Assembly (NCBI GenBank): GCA_016722565.1
Contig: JADKIU010000001.1
Location: forward strand, 1 to 64,000
Direction: 5' to 3'
Origin: Bacteroidota bacterium
GTDB lineage: Bacteria > Bacteroidota > Bacteroidia > 2-12-FULL-35-15
Length of the DNA stretch: 64,000 bases
The position numbers were made by a program, and so were the translations under genes. The notes below the pieces were generated by a model. It did not search any database and had not been told where the DNA came from. It worked only from the letters and a program-made list of their open reading frames with translations. This document shows positions 7,437 through 17,421 of this stretch, piece after piece (the stretch's first letter is position 1; each line of letters opens with the position of its first letter).

Positions 7437-9411
7437 AGTTATCGTATTGCAGTTTTTTGTTTGCTGGATTCCACAAGTAAACAGATAAAATATCGTTGGC
7501 ATTGTAAAATGCAGGTAAGTTAAAATAAAATTCTCCTTTTTGAATTCCTGAACTCCCTTTATAAAAATCAGCAAGCAAACAGCTTTGGTAGTGTTTTGTT
7601 TTGCCTCTGTTTGCGGTTGTCACCACCACTTTTATGCCTGTAAGATCTTGACTCATAAAATCAAATCCCACTTTTAGTGAAAGATTATTTTTGCTATTCA
7701 ATTCATTTACACCAACCTGATAGGAAACACCAAATTCAATTAAGGTATCCAATTTTGAAACGGATGAACGGAATTTTTCTGAATACATCACTTGATCAAA
7801 GCCGGTAAAATGTTTGTTTTCATTTTTTTCAAAGTCGGTGAATTCATTCGCAACTACCTGCTTTTTTTCTAATTGCAACAGCTCTTCTATTGATTTTCGT
7901 TTAAATCCTGTGCTTCGCTTATACACCGTTATTTTCCCATTTCCCGCAACCGGTTCAATTACCGATGCCACAATTGGATAATACCTCAACACATCCGAAA
8001 ACAAAAATTGGTCTTGGATAACAACATAATCCCATTTCGACCAAAACAAGGTAATTGCTGCATTGTCGCGGTTTGTTTGATACACCGTATACCCTTTTCG
8101 ATTCATCATGTACAAAGGAATGTTGGTAGAATAGGCATCTATCACCAGCATTTTTGAATCAGCCGGTATTCCAATTTGGTCTAAAAAGGTTGCTGCTCCT
8201 TCAAAATTTTTCCGTGTAATCTCTACCCGATCGTCATTCCCTGCTGTATATCGTTCCCGCTGATTTTTTCGTGAATCTCCAAACATAAACATCATACAGA
8301 TCACGCTAAAGAAAAAGAAGAACAACTTTCGAGTTTCCGTTTCGATGGAAATATTTTTTATGGAAAGTAAAAAGAGCAGTACGACCGGGACAAAAAGGGA
8401 ATCTAAAAAATAATAATCGTGATCGAAGTACTGAGCTGCCATTAATAAAAAATAAAGCACCGCACCTCCTCCAACAAAAAATAAATTAAACCACATGGCT
8501 TTATTTTCAATACTTCTCGTCCTTCGGAAGGATAAGAATGTTAAAGCAACCGCTAATACTAACAAGACCAGATGCCAAAAGGTATAATATTGTAGCAACC
8601 AATGATCATAGATGTATTGAATAATGACAATGAATTCAGAAAAACTCTTTGCTGGTAAAAATTTATCTAGAAACATATTGCCATAGACGATTCCGATGTG
8701 CACATTGTATCTGAAATACATGCCAAACAGAATAAATGCCAACAAAAAAGCAATCACTTCTTGCTTGACAATTTTCTTCTGTTTTATTGCCACATAGGAT
8801 TGTTGCATCACCAGTCCGATTAGAAAAATCAAAAAGGGCAAACGAATGAGGGCTGCGAGGAGAAAAAACAAAATACTCCAGTAAAAATGTGTTTTGTTCC
8901 CTTCCGTTTTATAAGCGTGAAAAAAATAATAGGCAATAAACACAAATGCGATTGCAGGAACGCAAGGAATGAATCCTGCTTGATAATACGTATAGAGAGG
9001 AGAAAAGAAAACAAAAGCAACAACCACCCATGATTTCAATTCAGATTGAGTCATCTTTTTAGCCAGCAGATACAAGAATGTTAATCCGGTAATACTGATA
9101 CAAATCGTATACAACCTAAATACAATTGGAGAGGTTGTCCCGAACAGCTTCATTAACAGCGCAACAATAAATTCGTTCAATGGAAAATCCATTCGGGTAA
9201 CGCCATCCAACGTTTGAAGATTAAACGTTGCCGGATGGAAGATATCAAATCCATTTTGCAAAAACTGCAAGGCAATTGCATAGCGTTCGCTTTGTGTCCA
9301 AGCATGGATAAACGAAGGAGGAAGAAAAATGGTTGTGCGATACAACAATGCACTCACAGCAAATAAAAACAATACAAGTAAGAGTATCGACTTTTTATTG
9401 GCGCGATTCAT
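7408..9411 (-). CDS. Membrane glycosyltransferase-like protein (GT39/ArnT-type)
   Basis: 667 residues. The first 380 or so form about 11 membrane helices, with an early periplasmic loop (HAWTQSERYAIALQFLQNG, then RMDFPLNEF) typical of polyprenyl-phosphate-sugar dependent glycosyltransferases. The remainder is a soluble domain ending in a beta-rich module that may bind sugar. The substrate is unknown. It starts 9 nt after gpsA on the same strand, so it is likely in an operon with it, and it converges on uvrC with a 29-bp overlap. Confidence 0.65.
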   Translation of the reverse strand: MNRANKKSILLLVLFLFAVSALLYRTTIFLPPSFIHAWTQSERYAIALQFLQNGFDIFHPATFNLQTLDGVTRMDFPLNEFIVALLMKLFGTTSPIVFRLYTICISITGLTFLYLLAKKMTQSELKSWVVVAFVFFSPLYTYYQAGFIPCVPAIAFVFIAYYFFHAYKTEGNKTHFYWSILFFLLAALIRLPFLIFLIGLVMQQSYVAIKQKKIVKQEVIAFLLAFILFGMYFRYNVHIGIVYGNMFLDKFLPAKSFSEFIVIIQYIYDHWLLQYYTFWHLVLLVLAVALTFLSFRRTRSIENKAMWFNLFFVGGGAVLYFLLMAAQYFDHDYYFLDSLFVPVVLLFLLSIKNISIETETRKLFFFFFSVICMMFMFGDSRKNQRERYTAGNDDRVEITRKNFEGAATFLDQIGIPADSKMLVIDAYSTNIPLYMMNRKGYTVYQTNRDNAAITLFWSKWDYVVIQDQFLFSDVLRYYPIVASVIEPVAGNGKITVYKRSTGFKRKSIEELLQLEKKQVVANEFTDFEKNENKHFTGFDQVMYSEKFRSSVSKLDTLIEFGVSYQVGVNELNSKNNLSLKVGFDFMSQDLTGIKVVVTTANRGKTKHYQSCLLADFYKGSSGIQKGEFYFNLPAFYNANDILSVYLWNPANKKLQYDNFRVAIYKNQ

Positions 9412-9420
9412 TCTGAAAAA

Positions 9421-10419
9421 TTAAGATAGTTTATCGGTCAGCAACTTCATTTCAATTGCCGGAGAGATTTTTTCGTATACAATATTGTAAACCGCATCGG
9501 TGATGGGCATATTTACTTTGTACTTCTTATTGATTTCGTAAATACACTTTACTCCGTAATATCCTTCCGCCACCATGTTCATCTCCAATTGTGCGTAACG
9601 CACGGAGTAGCCTTTACCAATCATGTTTCCAAACATTCGGTTTCGACTGAATTGTGAATACGCTGTAACCAGCAAATCGCCTAAATAGGCTGAACTTTTA
9701 ATATCACGATCGATGGGATGCACCACATCTACGAATGCTTTAATTTCCTGAATGGCATTTGAAATCAAAACCGCTTGAAAATTATCACCATACCCTAAAC
9801 CGTGACAAATTCCACTAGCGATAGCAAATACATTTTTTAATACGGCCGAATATTCTGTCCCGAAAATATCATCCGAAACCGTTGTTTTGATGTAACGGCA
9901 GTTTAATTGCGATGCTACATAGCTTGCCATTTCCGTATTTTGAGAAGCAATGGTTAAATACGATAATTTTTCCATGGCCACTTCTTCAGCATGACATGGT
10001 CCGGTAATCACACCAATGTTTTCTAGAGGAATATTAAATTGCGTATTAAAAAATTCACCGACAATTAAATTATGTTCGGGCACAATTCCTTTGATGGCAG
10101 AAAAAACTTTTTTGTTTTTAAAATCTGCTTCAGTAAGTTCTTTTAAGGCATCTTTTAAAAAGGCAGAAGGAACCGCCATAATCAAAATGTCTGCTTTTGA
10201 AATCACACTTTTTAAATCAGGACTCAAAACCAATTTAGACGTTTCAAACTCAACCGATGTTAAATAATTCGGGTTGTGTTTGTATTTATTGATGTGGTCA
10301 ACAACGGTTTGATTACGCACCCACCAATGCACTTCTTTTGCATTGTTGCACAGCATTTTAACAATGGCTGTTGCCCAACTTCCACCACCAATTACGGCTA
10401 TTTTATGTGTTTCACTCAT
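9421..10419 (-). CDS. gpsA: Glycerol-3-phosphate dehydrogenase [NAD(P)+]
   Basis: Reduces dihydroxyacetone phosphate to sn-glycerol 3-phosphate for phospholipid synthesis; cytosolic. 332 residues, normal length. Visible are the Rossmann motif IGGGSWATAIVKML at the N-terminus, GVITGPCHAEEV, the catalytic Lys in EYSAVLKNVFAIASG and the substrate-binding FSRNRMFGNMIGKG. It is followed within 9 nt by the membrane glycosyltransferase-like gene, and the YfhO-type gene lies upstream on the same strand, suggesting an envelope-related operon. Confidence 0.95.
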   Translation of the reverse strand: MSETHKIAVIGGGSWATAIVKMLCNNAKEVHWWVRNQTVVDHINKYKHNPNYLTSVEFETSKLVLSPDLKSVISKADILIMAVPSAFLKDALKELTEADFKNKKVFSAIKGIVPEHNLIVGEFFNTQFNIPLENIGVITGPCHAEEVAMEKLSYLTIASQNTEMASYVASQLNCRYIKTTVSDDIFGTEYSAVLKNVFAIASGICHGLGYGDNFQAVLISNAIQEIKAFVDVVHPIDRDIKSSAYLGDLLVTAYSQFSRNRMFGNMIGKGYSVRYAQLEMNMVAEGYYGVKCIYEINKKYKVNMPITDAVYNIVYEKISPAIEMKLLTDKLS

Positions 10420-10463
10420 GAGTAGTCATTAAATAATGTCCTAATTTATGTTTTTTATGGGAA

Positions 10464-12707
10464 TTAGCGTAAAAAATAATGTGCAGTGCTTCCTAGCAAA
10501 ACCAACCAAATGAATCCAACTAGCAAATAGCTTTTGTTTTCTTTTATCCAAATAATACTTATGATGATCAGCAGTATTGTGAAAACAGAATAGGAAATTA
10601 TTCCGCCCACCACTACTGCATTGTTCTTGTATACAAATTCGACTTCGTGCTGACCAGGCGGGAAATAAACCGACATGGTCAAATAATTTGATAAAAGTAT
10701 TTCTGTTTCTTTTCCATCAATATATGCTTTCCAGCCTACATATTTATTCTGCAACAACGTCAATAATTGTGGTGATTGAGCAATTCCTCCCACCACAATT
10801 TGGTCAGGTTGAAAAGAAGCCACCCATGCATCCGACATCTCCAAGACGGAAGGCTTCATCGCTGATGCAATCTTTTTCAAATCCTCATCCTTCAGTACAA
10901 CCGTTGCCGGAGAAATTTTTATCTTTTTTTGCTTCAAATCTATTTCCGAATAAGCTTCGGAAGAAAAATACACCAACGGATTGTGCAACATTGAATCGTA
11001 AAGCGGACGCAGCGAATCCAACATCATTACTTGATTCTTAAAACAAAATGAATTAAACACATCTGCTGAAACACGTTTGTGGAAACCACTTGTATTGCGA
11101 TAGAGTCCGTGTTTTTGTCCAATCTCTTCGGTGTTTTCAGAAATAGTATTCATCGCAGGAATTGGAAATCCCTTTGGTAAGGTAGCTACGTAATCGTGAA
11201 GCTCCTTTGGTGATGTTTGTGAAAAACCTACATACGCAAGGTTCAATTGAGTTGCTGCCACCATATCCACAACAACAAAAAGTGCAATTACAGTTAATCG
11301 ATATTTCTCAGATACTTTAATAATCGTTAATAAAAGCGCTACCAATACTACCAACTGGATTGTTCCTTGCAAAACAATGTTCTGATAAAAATTTGCCGCC
11401 CGGATAAAATCAAAAATTGTTTCGTAATCTGCGAAAAAGAAGAAGGATGCACTGTTGTTTTTTATAACAGCAACAATTAACAGAATTAGGACTAAACCGA
11501 TTAAAACAGAAATAGTTTTCACCAGCTTGTCTTTGCTGATGACAAACGAAGAAAGAGTAAATGCTAGTTGCTTTCCGCCCAACAAGAGTAGTATTAAAAT
11601 GCTAAACAAACTGAAGTAACTCGGGAAACGAAACAAGTTCATAAACGGAAAAACACTGTACAGCAATTTATGAACGGGAGTATACGAACCAAAAGAAGCA
11701 AGCAAACAGAAAAAAGCAAAACCTAATAATACTTTTTCAATTCCGGTTTTACTTCTAATCAATGCTAAAATAATAAATGGGAGAATACTTATTCCAATAT
11801 AAACATTGCTCATCGAAGGGTCCGTATTATAAAAATCGGTGCTGTTTACTGTGGAGAATGGAACCAACAATGAAAGCAAAGATTGTGGCGACAAGGGATT
11901 GACCGATGCACTTTTATAATCCATTCCACTCAAGCGATCGATGTAGGGCTTTACTTGGAAAAATACAACAAGCACAACGGTAGAAAGAGCGGTGGTTAAA
12001 AAGACAAAAAGCGCATTTAGTTTTAGTAATCGAAAAACAAGTTCTTTCTTTTTTGCTCGTAGCGCTACAATTATAAAATACGCTGTTATTGCTAAAAACA
12101 AATAAGCAAGAATAAAAGTGAACGTATGATTCCCTCCTGTTAAATTAAAAAACATAAATAAGGAGGCATACACCGCATATTTGAATTTACGTTCAACATG
12201 CATTTTGTAATAATTCAACAAAATAAAAGGCAACCAAGCTGCACCAATTACTGCGTAAAAATGCTGAACGTGAGCAACAAAAAATCCGCTCAGCATATAA
12301 CTCACCCCAACAATAAATGCCACCTTTTTATTCTCATGAAAACACAAGGAAAAGAAATACATTCCAACACCTGCGACAAATGCATAAAAAACAAATAGTA
12401 GTTGCACCACATAATTGCTTTGTCCGATGGTCATACTCAAAAGCAATGATTCCAAATACCAGGTAGGACCTTGTAAATCGGCATGAATGGGATAACCCAA
12501 TTGTTGATAAGGATTCCAAAAAGGGAATACGTGATTTTGAATGCTCTCAGAAATGGAATGTCGCCAGGGAATCCAGCAATTAATCATATCATGCGTCACC
12601 GAATATTTCAAAAATGAAATCTGCCAGTAACCCACAATTGCAATAATCAGCAATAAGGTGATGTAGATAAAATGATTCTCTTTTGCTTTTTGTTGTTCAA
12701 GCAACAT
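10464..12707 (-). CDS. YfhO-family multi-pass membrane protein
   Basis: 747 residues with about a dozen membrane helices, a large extracytoplasmic C-terminal domain (residues ~500-690) and a final pair of helices. The segments INCWIPWRHSISESIQNHVFPFWNPYQQLGYP and GWKAYIDGKETEILLSNYLTMSVYFPPGQHEVEFVY fit the YfhO/DUF6044-like membrane family linked to teichoic-acid or other glycan glycosylation. The function in Bacteroidota is not established. It lies 20 nt downstream of lysS and 44 nt upstream of gpsA, so it may be co-transcribed with both. Confidence 0.7.
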   Translation of the reverse strand: MLLEQQKAKENHFIYITLLLIIAIVGYWQISFLKYSVTHDMINCWIPWRHSISESIQNHVFPFWNPYQQLGYPIHADLQGPTWYLESLLLSMTIGQSNYVVQLLFVFYAFVAGVGMYFFSLCFHENKKVAFIVGVSYMLSGFFVAHVQHFYAVIGAAWLPFILLNYYKMHVERKFKYAVYASLFMFFNLTGGNHTFTFILAYLFLAITAYFIIVALRAKKKELVFRLLKLNALFVFLTTALSTVVLVVFFQVKPYIDRLSGMDYKSASVNPLSPQSLLSLLVPFSTVNSTDFYNTDPSMSNVYIGISILPFIILALIRSKTGIEKVLLGFAFFCLLASFGSYTPVHKLLYSVFPFMNLFRFPSYFSLFSILILLLLGGKQLAFTLSSFVISKDKLVKTISVLIGLVLILLIVAVIKNNSASFFFFADYETIFDFIRAANFYQNIVLQGTIQLVVLVALLLTIIKVSEKYRLTVIALFVVVDMVAATQLNLAYVGFSQTSPKELHDYVATLPKGFPIPAMNTISENTEEIGQKHGLYRNTSGFHKRVSADVFNSFCFKNQVMMLDSLRPLYDSMLHNPLVYFSSEAYSEIDLKQKKIKISPATVVLKDEDLKKIASAMKPSVLEMSDAWVASFQPDQIVVGGIAQSPQLLTLLQNKYVGWKAYIDGKETEILLSNYLTMSVYFPPGQHEVEFVYKNNAVVVGGIISYSVFTILLIIISIIWIKENKSYLLVGFIWLVLLGSTAHYFLR

Positions 12708-12727
12708 GCAATGGATTTATAAAATGC

Positions 12728-14434
12728 CTATATCGATTCAAAAATCGGTCCTTCTCTTTTCACTACATTTTTTTCTGTCAACGAAGTGAATATTTTATTC
12801 AACTGATTTTTTGATATTCCTGTCGCTTCACTCACTGTTGCTACCGTTGCCTGATTTTGTTTTTTCACCTCATCCAACACTTTCTGTTCTTCTTCGGTTA
12901 AAACAACAACCGCTTTTTTCACCTCTTCCGGTCTCATTTGTGGGAAGAACAATACATCTTGAATGGATACATTGTTGGTCATAATCATTGCCAAACGATC
13001 GATTCCAATACCAATTCCAGAAGTTGGCGGCATACCATATTCCAAAGCACGTAAAAAGTCGTGGTCAATAAACATTGCTTCGTCATCACCGCGTTCCATC
13101 AATTTAATTTGTTCTTCAAAACGTTCACGTTGATCGATTGGATCGTTTAATTCTGAATACGCATTGGCCAATTCTTTTCCATTTACCATCAACTCAAAAC
13201 GTTCAACCAATCCTGGTTTGCTGCGGTGCTTTTTGGTAAGCGGACTCATTTCTACTGGATAGTCGGTAATGAATGTAGGTTGAATATAATTTCCTTCGCA
13301 CTTCGCTCCAAAAATTTCATCAATCAATTTTCCTTTTCCGATGTTGTCTGCCACTTCAATGTGTAGAGTTTTGCAGGTATCACGCAATTGATTTTCATCC
13401 ATGCCGCTGATATCAATTCCGGTAAATTCTTTGATGGAATCAAACATGGTAATGCGTTTGAATGGTCGTTTGAAATCAATCATTTTATCGCCAACCGGCA
13501 CAACGGTTGTTCCATTCACATTGATGGCAATTTTTTCGAGCAACTCTTCCGTTACATCCATCATCCAGTTGTAATCTTTGTAGGCCACATACAATTCCAT
13601 TACAGTAAATTCAGGATTGTGTGTGCGGTCCATTCCTTCGTTGCGGAAGTTGCGGGAGAATTCATAAACACCATCAAAACCACCAACGATTAATCGTTTT
13701 AAATACAACTCATTTGCAATACGCAAATACATTGGAATGTTTAATGTGTTGTGATGTGTCGTAAACGGACGAGCAGATGCACCACCTGGAATAGCTTGTA
13801 AAACGGGGGTATCTACTTCTAAATATCCTTTCTCATTATAAAAGTCACGAATGGTATTGACCATTTTTGTGCGTTTGATAAATGTTTCTTTCACCGAAGG
13901 ATTTACAATCAAATCCACATACCGTTGACGGTAACGGAATTCCGGATCGGTTACTTCATCAAATACATTTCCTTCATCATCGCGTTTTACAGATGGCAAA
14001 GGACGCAATGATTTACTCAACATTTTAAACGATGTTGCATGAATGGAAATTTCTCCCACTTTGGTCACAAATACATGCCCGGTGATGGCAACAATATCTC
14101 CTAAATCGGTATGTTTTTTAAATAATAAATCAAAGGTGGATCGATCCGCTTCGGTTCCGATATCATCTCTGCGGATATATACTTGAATACGTCCGGTAGC
14201 ATCCTGTAAACTCACGAAACATGCTTTTCCCATATCGCGGTTGCTCATCACACGACCAGCAATGCAAACGTTGGCATATTGATCCGCCTTTTCAGGTGTA
14301 AAATTTTCTAAAATATCTTTTGCTGTGGCATTTACTTCTACCAAAGCAGCAGGATAGGCATCAATGCCCATTTTGGTAATCTCTTCTAATTTCGCTCTGC
14401 GCAATAATTCTTGTTCACTCAATTCAGTACTCAT
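12728..14434 (-). CDS. lysS: Lysyl-tRNA synthetase, class II, with C-terminal extension
   Basis: Charges tRNA-Lys. 568 residues against about 500 for the E. coli enzyme. The N-terminal OB fold (GRVMSNRDMGKACFVSLQD) is followed by class II motif 1 (around RTKMVNTIRDFYNEKGYLEVDTP), motif 2 (RNFRNEGMDRTHNPEFTVMELY) and motif 3 (GMPPTSGIGIGIDRLAMIMT). The last ~65 residues (EEEQKVLDEVKKQNQ... ATGISKNQLNKIFTSLTEKNVV) look like a winged-helix module; extended LysRS proteins are known in Bacteroidota. A TATATTTG-like -7 box (14464-14471, minus strand) lies upstream. Confidence 0.95.
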   Translation of the reverse strand: MSTELSEQELLRRAKLEEITKMGIDAYPAALVEVNATAKDILENFTPEKADQYANVCIAGRVMSNRDMGKACFVSLQDATGRIQVYIRRDDIGTEADRSTFDLLFKKHTDLGDIVAITGHVFVTKVGEISIHATSFKMLSKSLRPLPSVKRDDEGNVFDEVTDPEFRYRQRYVDLIVNPSVKETFIKRTKMVNTIRDFYNEKGYLEVDTPVLQAIPGGASARPFTTHHNTLNIPMYLRIANELYLKRLIVGGFDGVYEFSRNFRNEGMDRTHNPEFTVMELYVAYKDYNWMMDVTEELLEKIAINVNGTTVVPVGDKMIDFKRPFKRITMFDSIKEFTGIDISGMDENQLRDTCKTLHIEVADNIGKGKLIDEIFGAKCEGNYIQPTFITDYPVEMSPLTKKHRSKPGLVERFELMVNGKELANAYSELNDPIDQRERFEEQIKLMERGDDEAMFIDHDFLRALEYGMPPTSGIGIGIDRLAMIMTNNVSIQDVLFFPQMRPEEVKKAVVVLTEEEQKVLDEVKKQNQATVATVSEATGISKNQLNKIFTSLTEKNVVKREGPIFESI

Positions 14435-14567
14435 GATTGCTTTTCTTAATTTTTTAATAATTGCAAATATACACGCAATAGCGCTTTTATAGTCATGTTA
14501 TTTGCCCTTTTTTAGGCTTATATTTCAAAAAAGTCGTATTTTTACTGCCCTTGAAGAAATTTTAGAT

Positions 14568-15551
14568 ATGCAAAAATTAGTCGCGAACTTTTCAAAACAA
14601 TTGACAGAAGCCATTGCTATTGGCAGCAATGCAAAATTAACGGCTTCTGCCAACAACATTTCAAACGTATTGATCTGCGGATTGGGCGGTTCCGGTATTG
14701 GCGGGAGCATTGTTGCCGAGCTGGTTGTTGGAAATGCAACCGTTCCAATTAATGTTACCAAAGGATATTTTATTCCTGCCTATGTGAATCAAAACACCTT
14801 GGTGATTATTTCATCGTATTCGGGAAATACTGAAGAAACCTTGAATTGCATGGAACTGGCCATGGCAAAAAATGCAAAAATTGTAGGCATCACCTCTTCG
14901 GGGAAAGTATTGGAAATTTGCAAGGCTAAAAACTTCGACTGCATTGTTGTTCCCGGTGGAATGCCACCTCGCTCTTGCTTAGGCTATTCCTTAACACAAT
15001 TATTTTTTGTTCTTGGTTTCCACAAAATCATCCGCAACAATTATAAAGCTGAATTAGAAGCTGCTGTAACATTAATCGACAAAGAAGAGACTTCGATTAT
15101 TTCGGAAGCAAGAAAAATTGCAGCGACTATTCAAGGCAAAATTCCTGTTATTTATGCAACAACATATAATGAAGGAATTGCCATTCGTTTCCGTCAACAA
15201 TTAAACGAAAACGCTAAAATTCTTTGCTGGCACCACATTGTGCCGGAAATGAACCATAATGAATTAGTAGGCTGGACAGAAAAAAACGAAAATTTAAGTG
15301 TCTTGTTCTTTTTAGATAAAGATGATTATGCTCGCAATTTAGCGCGTGTAGACATCAATAAAGAAGTCATTAAAAAACACGTTTCCTCCATTACCGATAT
15401 TTATTCAAAAGGAAATTCCATTATTGAAAAAGCCATTTACTTCATTCACTTAGGCGATTGGATTTCTGTTGCCTTGGCTGAATTGAGAGGTGTTGATGCG
15501 GTGGAAGTGAATGTGATCAACCACTTGAAATCAAAGTTGTCGGAACTATAA
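14568..15551 (+). CDS. Bifunctional phosphoglucose/phosphomannose isomerase
   Basis: SIS-domain sugar isomerase of about 327 residues, resembling the archaeal-type enzyme that interconverts glucose 6-phosphate or mannose 6-phosphate with fructose 6-phosphate. The first SIS domain has LICGLGGSGIGGSIVAEL and the phosphosugar-binding SSYSGNTEETLNCM; a candidate catalytic His is in PEMNHNELVGW. ATG 14568 (MQKLVANF) is chosen over the TTG at 14502, since the extra N-terminus is unlike the family. Diverges from lysS with 130 bp between. Confidence 0.85.
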   Translation: MQKLVANFSKQLTEAIAIGSNAKLTASANNISNVLICGLGGSGIGGSIVAELVVGNATVPINVTKGYFIPAYVNQNTLVIISSYSGNTEETLNCMELAMAKNAKIVGITSSGKVLEICKAKNFDCIVVPGGMPPRSCLGYSLTQLFFVLGFHKIIRNNYKAELEAAVTLIDKEETSIISEARKIAATIQGKIPVIYATTYNEGIAIRFRQQLNENAKILCWHHIVPEMNHNELVGWTEKNENLSVLFFLDKDDYARNLARVDINKEVIKKHVSSITDIYSKGNSIIEKAIYFIHLGDWISVALAELRGVDAVEVNVINHLKSKLSEL

Positions 15552-15579
15552 CTTTCGGAGATGATTCTCCAACTTAAGT

Positions 15580-15661
15580 GTCATCCCGTGCCACGACACG
15601 GGATCCCTTGGTTAGGAAACTGCGAACATTCATAAGATGCCGTGTCGTAGCACGGCATGAC
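15580..15661. repeat. Pair of inverted REP-like palindromes
   Basis: GTCATCCCGTGCCACGACAC... (15580-15604) and its near inverse ending ...TAGCACGGCATGAC (15637-15661) match over 25 bp with about three differences. Each arm is itself a hairpin (CCCGTG/CACGGG and GCCGTG/CACGGC). The pair sits between two same-strand genes, resembling BIME-type paired REP elements. Confidence 0.7.
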
Positions 15662-15705
15662 GCTTCCAGAAGCGACTAATTCTAAAACAAATTTTTTATT
15701 CGCAC

Positions 15706-16407
15706 ATGCCTTTAGTTAAGTACATCGATCTTGGTTTAATGGACTACAAAGAAGCCTGGGATTACCAGGAAAATTTGTTTAGCGGCATTGTGAAAACCAA
15801 GGTAGATAATCGTTCCCTTCCCGACAACCAACAACAACTCACCAACAACTATTTATTATTCTGTGAACATCCGCATGTTTACACACTTGGCAATACAGGT
15901 GATAAAGAACATTTACTCATCAACGAGCAACAACTCCAAGAAAAAAAAGCGACCTACTACAAAATCAATCGCGGGGGCGATATCACGTATCATGGCCCCG
16001 GACAAATTGTTGGCTATCCCATTTTAGATCTCGATAATTTTTTTACCGACATTCATAAATACTTGCGTTTTCTGGAAGAAATGGTGATTCGCACCTTAGC
16101 AGAATACAACATTGTTGCCGGCAGAAGCAAAGGTGAAACCGGAGTTTGGTTGGATGCCGACAATCCGCTGAAAGCCAGAAAAATTTGTGCAATGGGCGTA
16201 AGAGCCAGCCGATGGGTCACCATGCATGGTTTTGCAATGAATGTCAACATCGATATGGATTATTTTGGAAATATTATCCCTTGCGGAATTGCAGATAAAG
16301 CAGTAACTTCATTGGATAAAGAACTCGGACATAAAGTAAACGAGGAAGAAGTAAAAGAAAAATTAAAAAAGCATTTTGCAGATTTATTCGAATGTGAATT
16401 CACATAA
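15706..16407 (+). CDS. lipB: Octanoyl-[acyl-carrier-protein]:protein N-octanoyltransferase
   Basis: Transfers octanoate from ACP to lipoyl domains, the first step of endogenous lipoate synthesis. 233 residues. The family signature INRGGDITYHGPGQIVGYPI is intact. The catalytic Lys is in ARKICAMGVR (about residue 158) and the acyl-accepting Cys in IIPCGIADKAVTS (about residue 192). LipA is not in the window. The gene follows the paired REP element. Confidence 0.95.
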   Translation: MPLVKYIDLGLMDYKEAWDYQENLFSGIVKTKVDNRSLPDNQQQLTNNYLLFCEHPHVYTLGNTGDKEHLLINEQQLQEKKATYYKINRGGDITYHGPGQIVGYPILDLDNFFTDIHKYLRFLEEMVIRTLAEYNIVAGRSKGETGVWLDADNPLKARKICAMGVRASRWVTMHGFAMNVNIDMDYFGNIIPCGIADKAVTSLDKELGHKVNEEEVKEKLKKHFADLFECEFT

Positions 16408-16474
16408 TCGTTTTTGTTTAAACATTATCTGAATTTGATTGTTCGGCATGTAAGTCAACACAGAATACTCAACA

Positions 16475-17347
16475 ATGATTTGCAAGTTTTCAATAAAAGA
16501 TTTAGAAAAGCTCTCCGGTGTAAAAGCACATACGCTGCGCATTTGGGAGCAACGCTACGGAATTTTGAAACCCCACCGTACGGATACAAACATCCGATGG
16601 TATTGCAACGAAGAACTGAAAAACATACTGAATGTTAGTTTATTAAACAACCACGGGTATAAGATTTCAAAAATTGCAGAATTAACAAAGGCGGAGATTG
16701 CTTCGGAAGTAACCAAAATTGTAGACAGCGAAATCAACGAATGCGAACAAGTTAGCAGCTTGATTATTTCGATGGTGGAAATGGATGAACAACGTTTCGA
16801 AAAAATTATTTCCAATCAGATTTTACACAAAGGATTTGCGAATACCATCGAAGAAGTCATCTATCCTTTTCTACATAAAATTGGTGTGATGTGGCAAACC
16901 GGAAGCATCAATCCCGCTCAAGAACATTTTATTTCTAATTTAATACGACAAAAAATTATTGTTGCGATTGACGGCCAAGCAGTAGTTGAAACACCAAATT
17001 CAAAAAAATTCTTACTCTATTTGCCGGAAGACGAACTGCATGAAATCAGTTTACTCTATTTTACGTATTTGTTAAAGTCAAAAGGACATTTACCAACCTA
17101 TTTGGGCCAATCGGTTCCCGTTCTTGATGTTCAAAGAGTGGTGGAAATCAAGAATTCAGAGTACATCGTTTCGGTTTTAACCCATTCGATGGACTCAATA
17201 CAAGGCTATGTGAATCAGCTTTCGACCACTTTCCCTGACAAGACGATCTTATTATCTGGTTATCAGATCTTTTCGAATGAAATCACCGTTCCTGCCAACG
17301 TCAAAACATTCAAAACTCCTGCCGAGCTTCTTGCTTTAATTTCTTAA
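16475..17347 (+). CDS. MerR-family regulator with cobalamin-binding domain (CarH/LitR-like photoreceptor)
   Basis: 290 residues. The N-terminal MerR winged helix (FSIKDLEKLSGVKAHTLRIWEQRYGILKP) is followed by a four-helix bundle carrying W-x9-EH (W in VMWQTG near residue 140, EH near 150), the motif that stacks on adenosylcobalamin in CarH. A Rossmann-like domain follows with ELHEIS near residue 189, a variant of the B12-ligand motif DxHxxG that keeps the His but has Ser for Gly. CarH-type proteins bind DNA in the dark and release it when light breaks the Co-C bond. An ECF sigma gene and a photolyase gene follow on the same strand, which strongly supports a light-response role. Light control is inference. 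Confidence 0.8.
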   Translation: MICKFSIKDLEKLSGVKAHTLRIWEQRYGILKPHRTDTNIRWYCNEELKNILNVSLLNNHGYKISKIAELTKAEIASEVTKIVDSEINECEQVSSLIISMVEMDEQRFEKIISNQILHKGFANTIEEVIYPFLHKIGVMWQTGSINPAQEHFISNLIRQKIIVAIDGQAVVETPNSKKFLLYLPEDELHEISLLYFTYLLKSKGHLPTYLGQSVPVLDVQRVVEIKNSEYIVSVLTHSMDSIQGYVNQLSTTFPDKTILLSGYQIFSNEITVPANVKTFKTPAELLALIS

Positions 17348-17421
17348 TTTTCAATCACTTATCAGTTTTTTTCATTTACTCCAGTTGGCAACCAACTGAT
17401 TATCTGTTTTTTATGCTCCCA

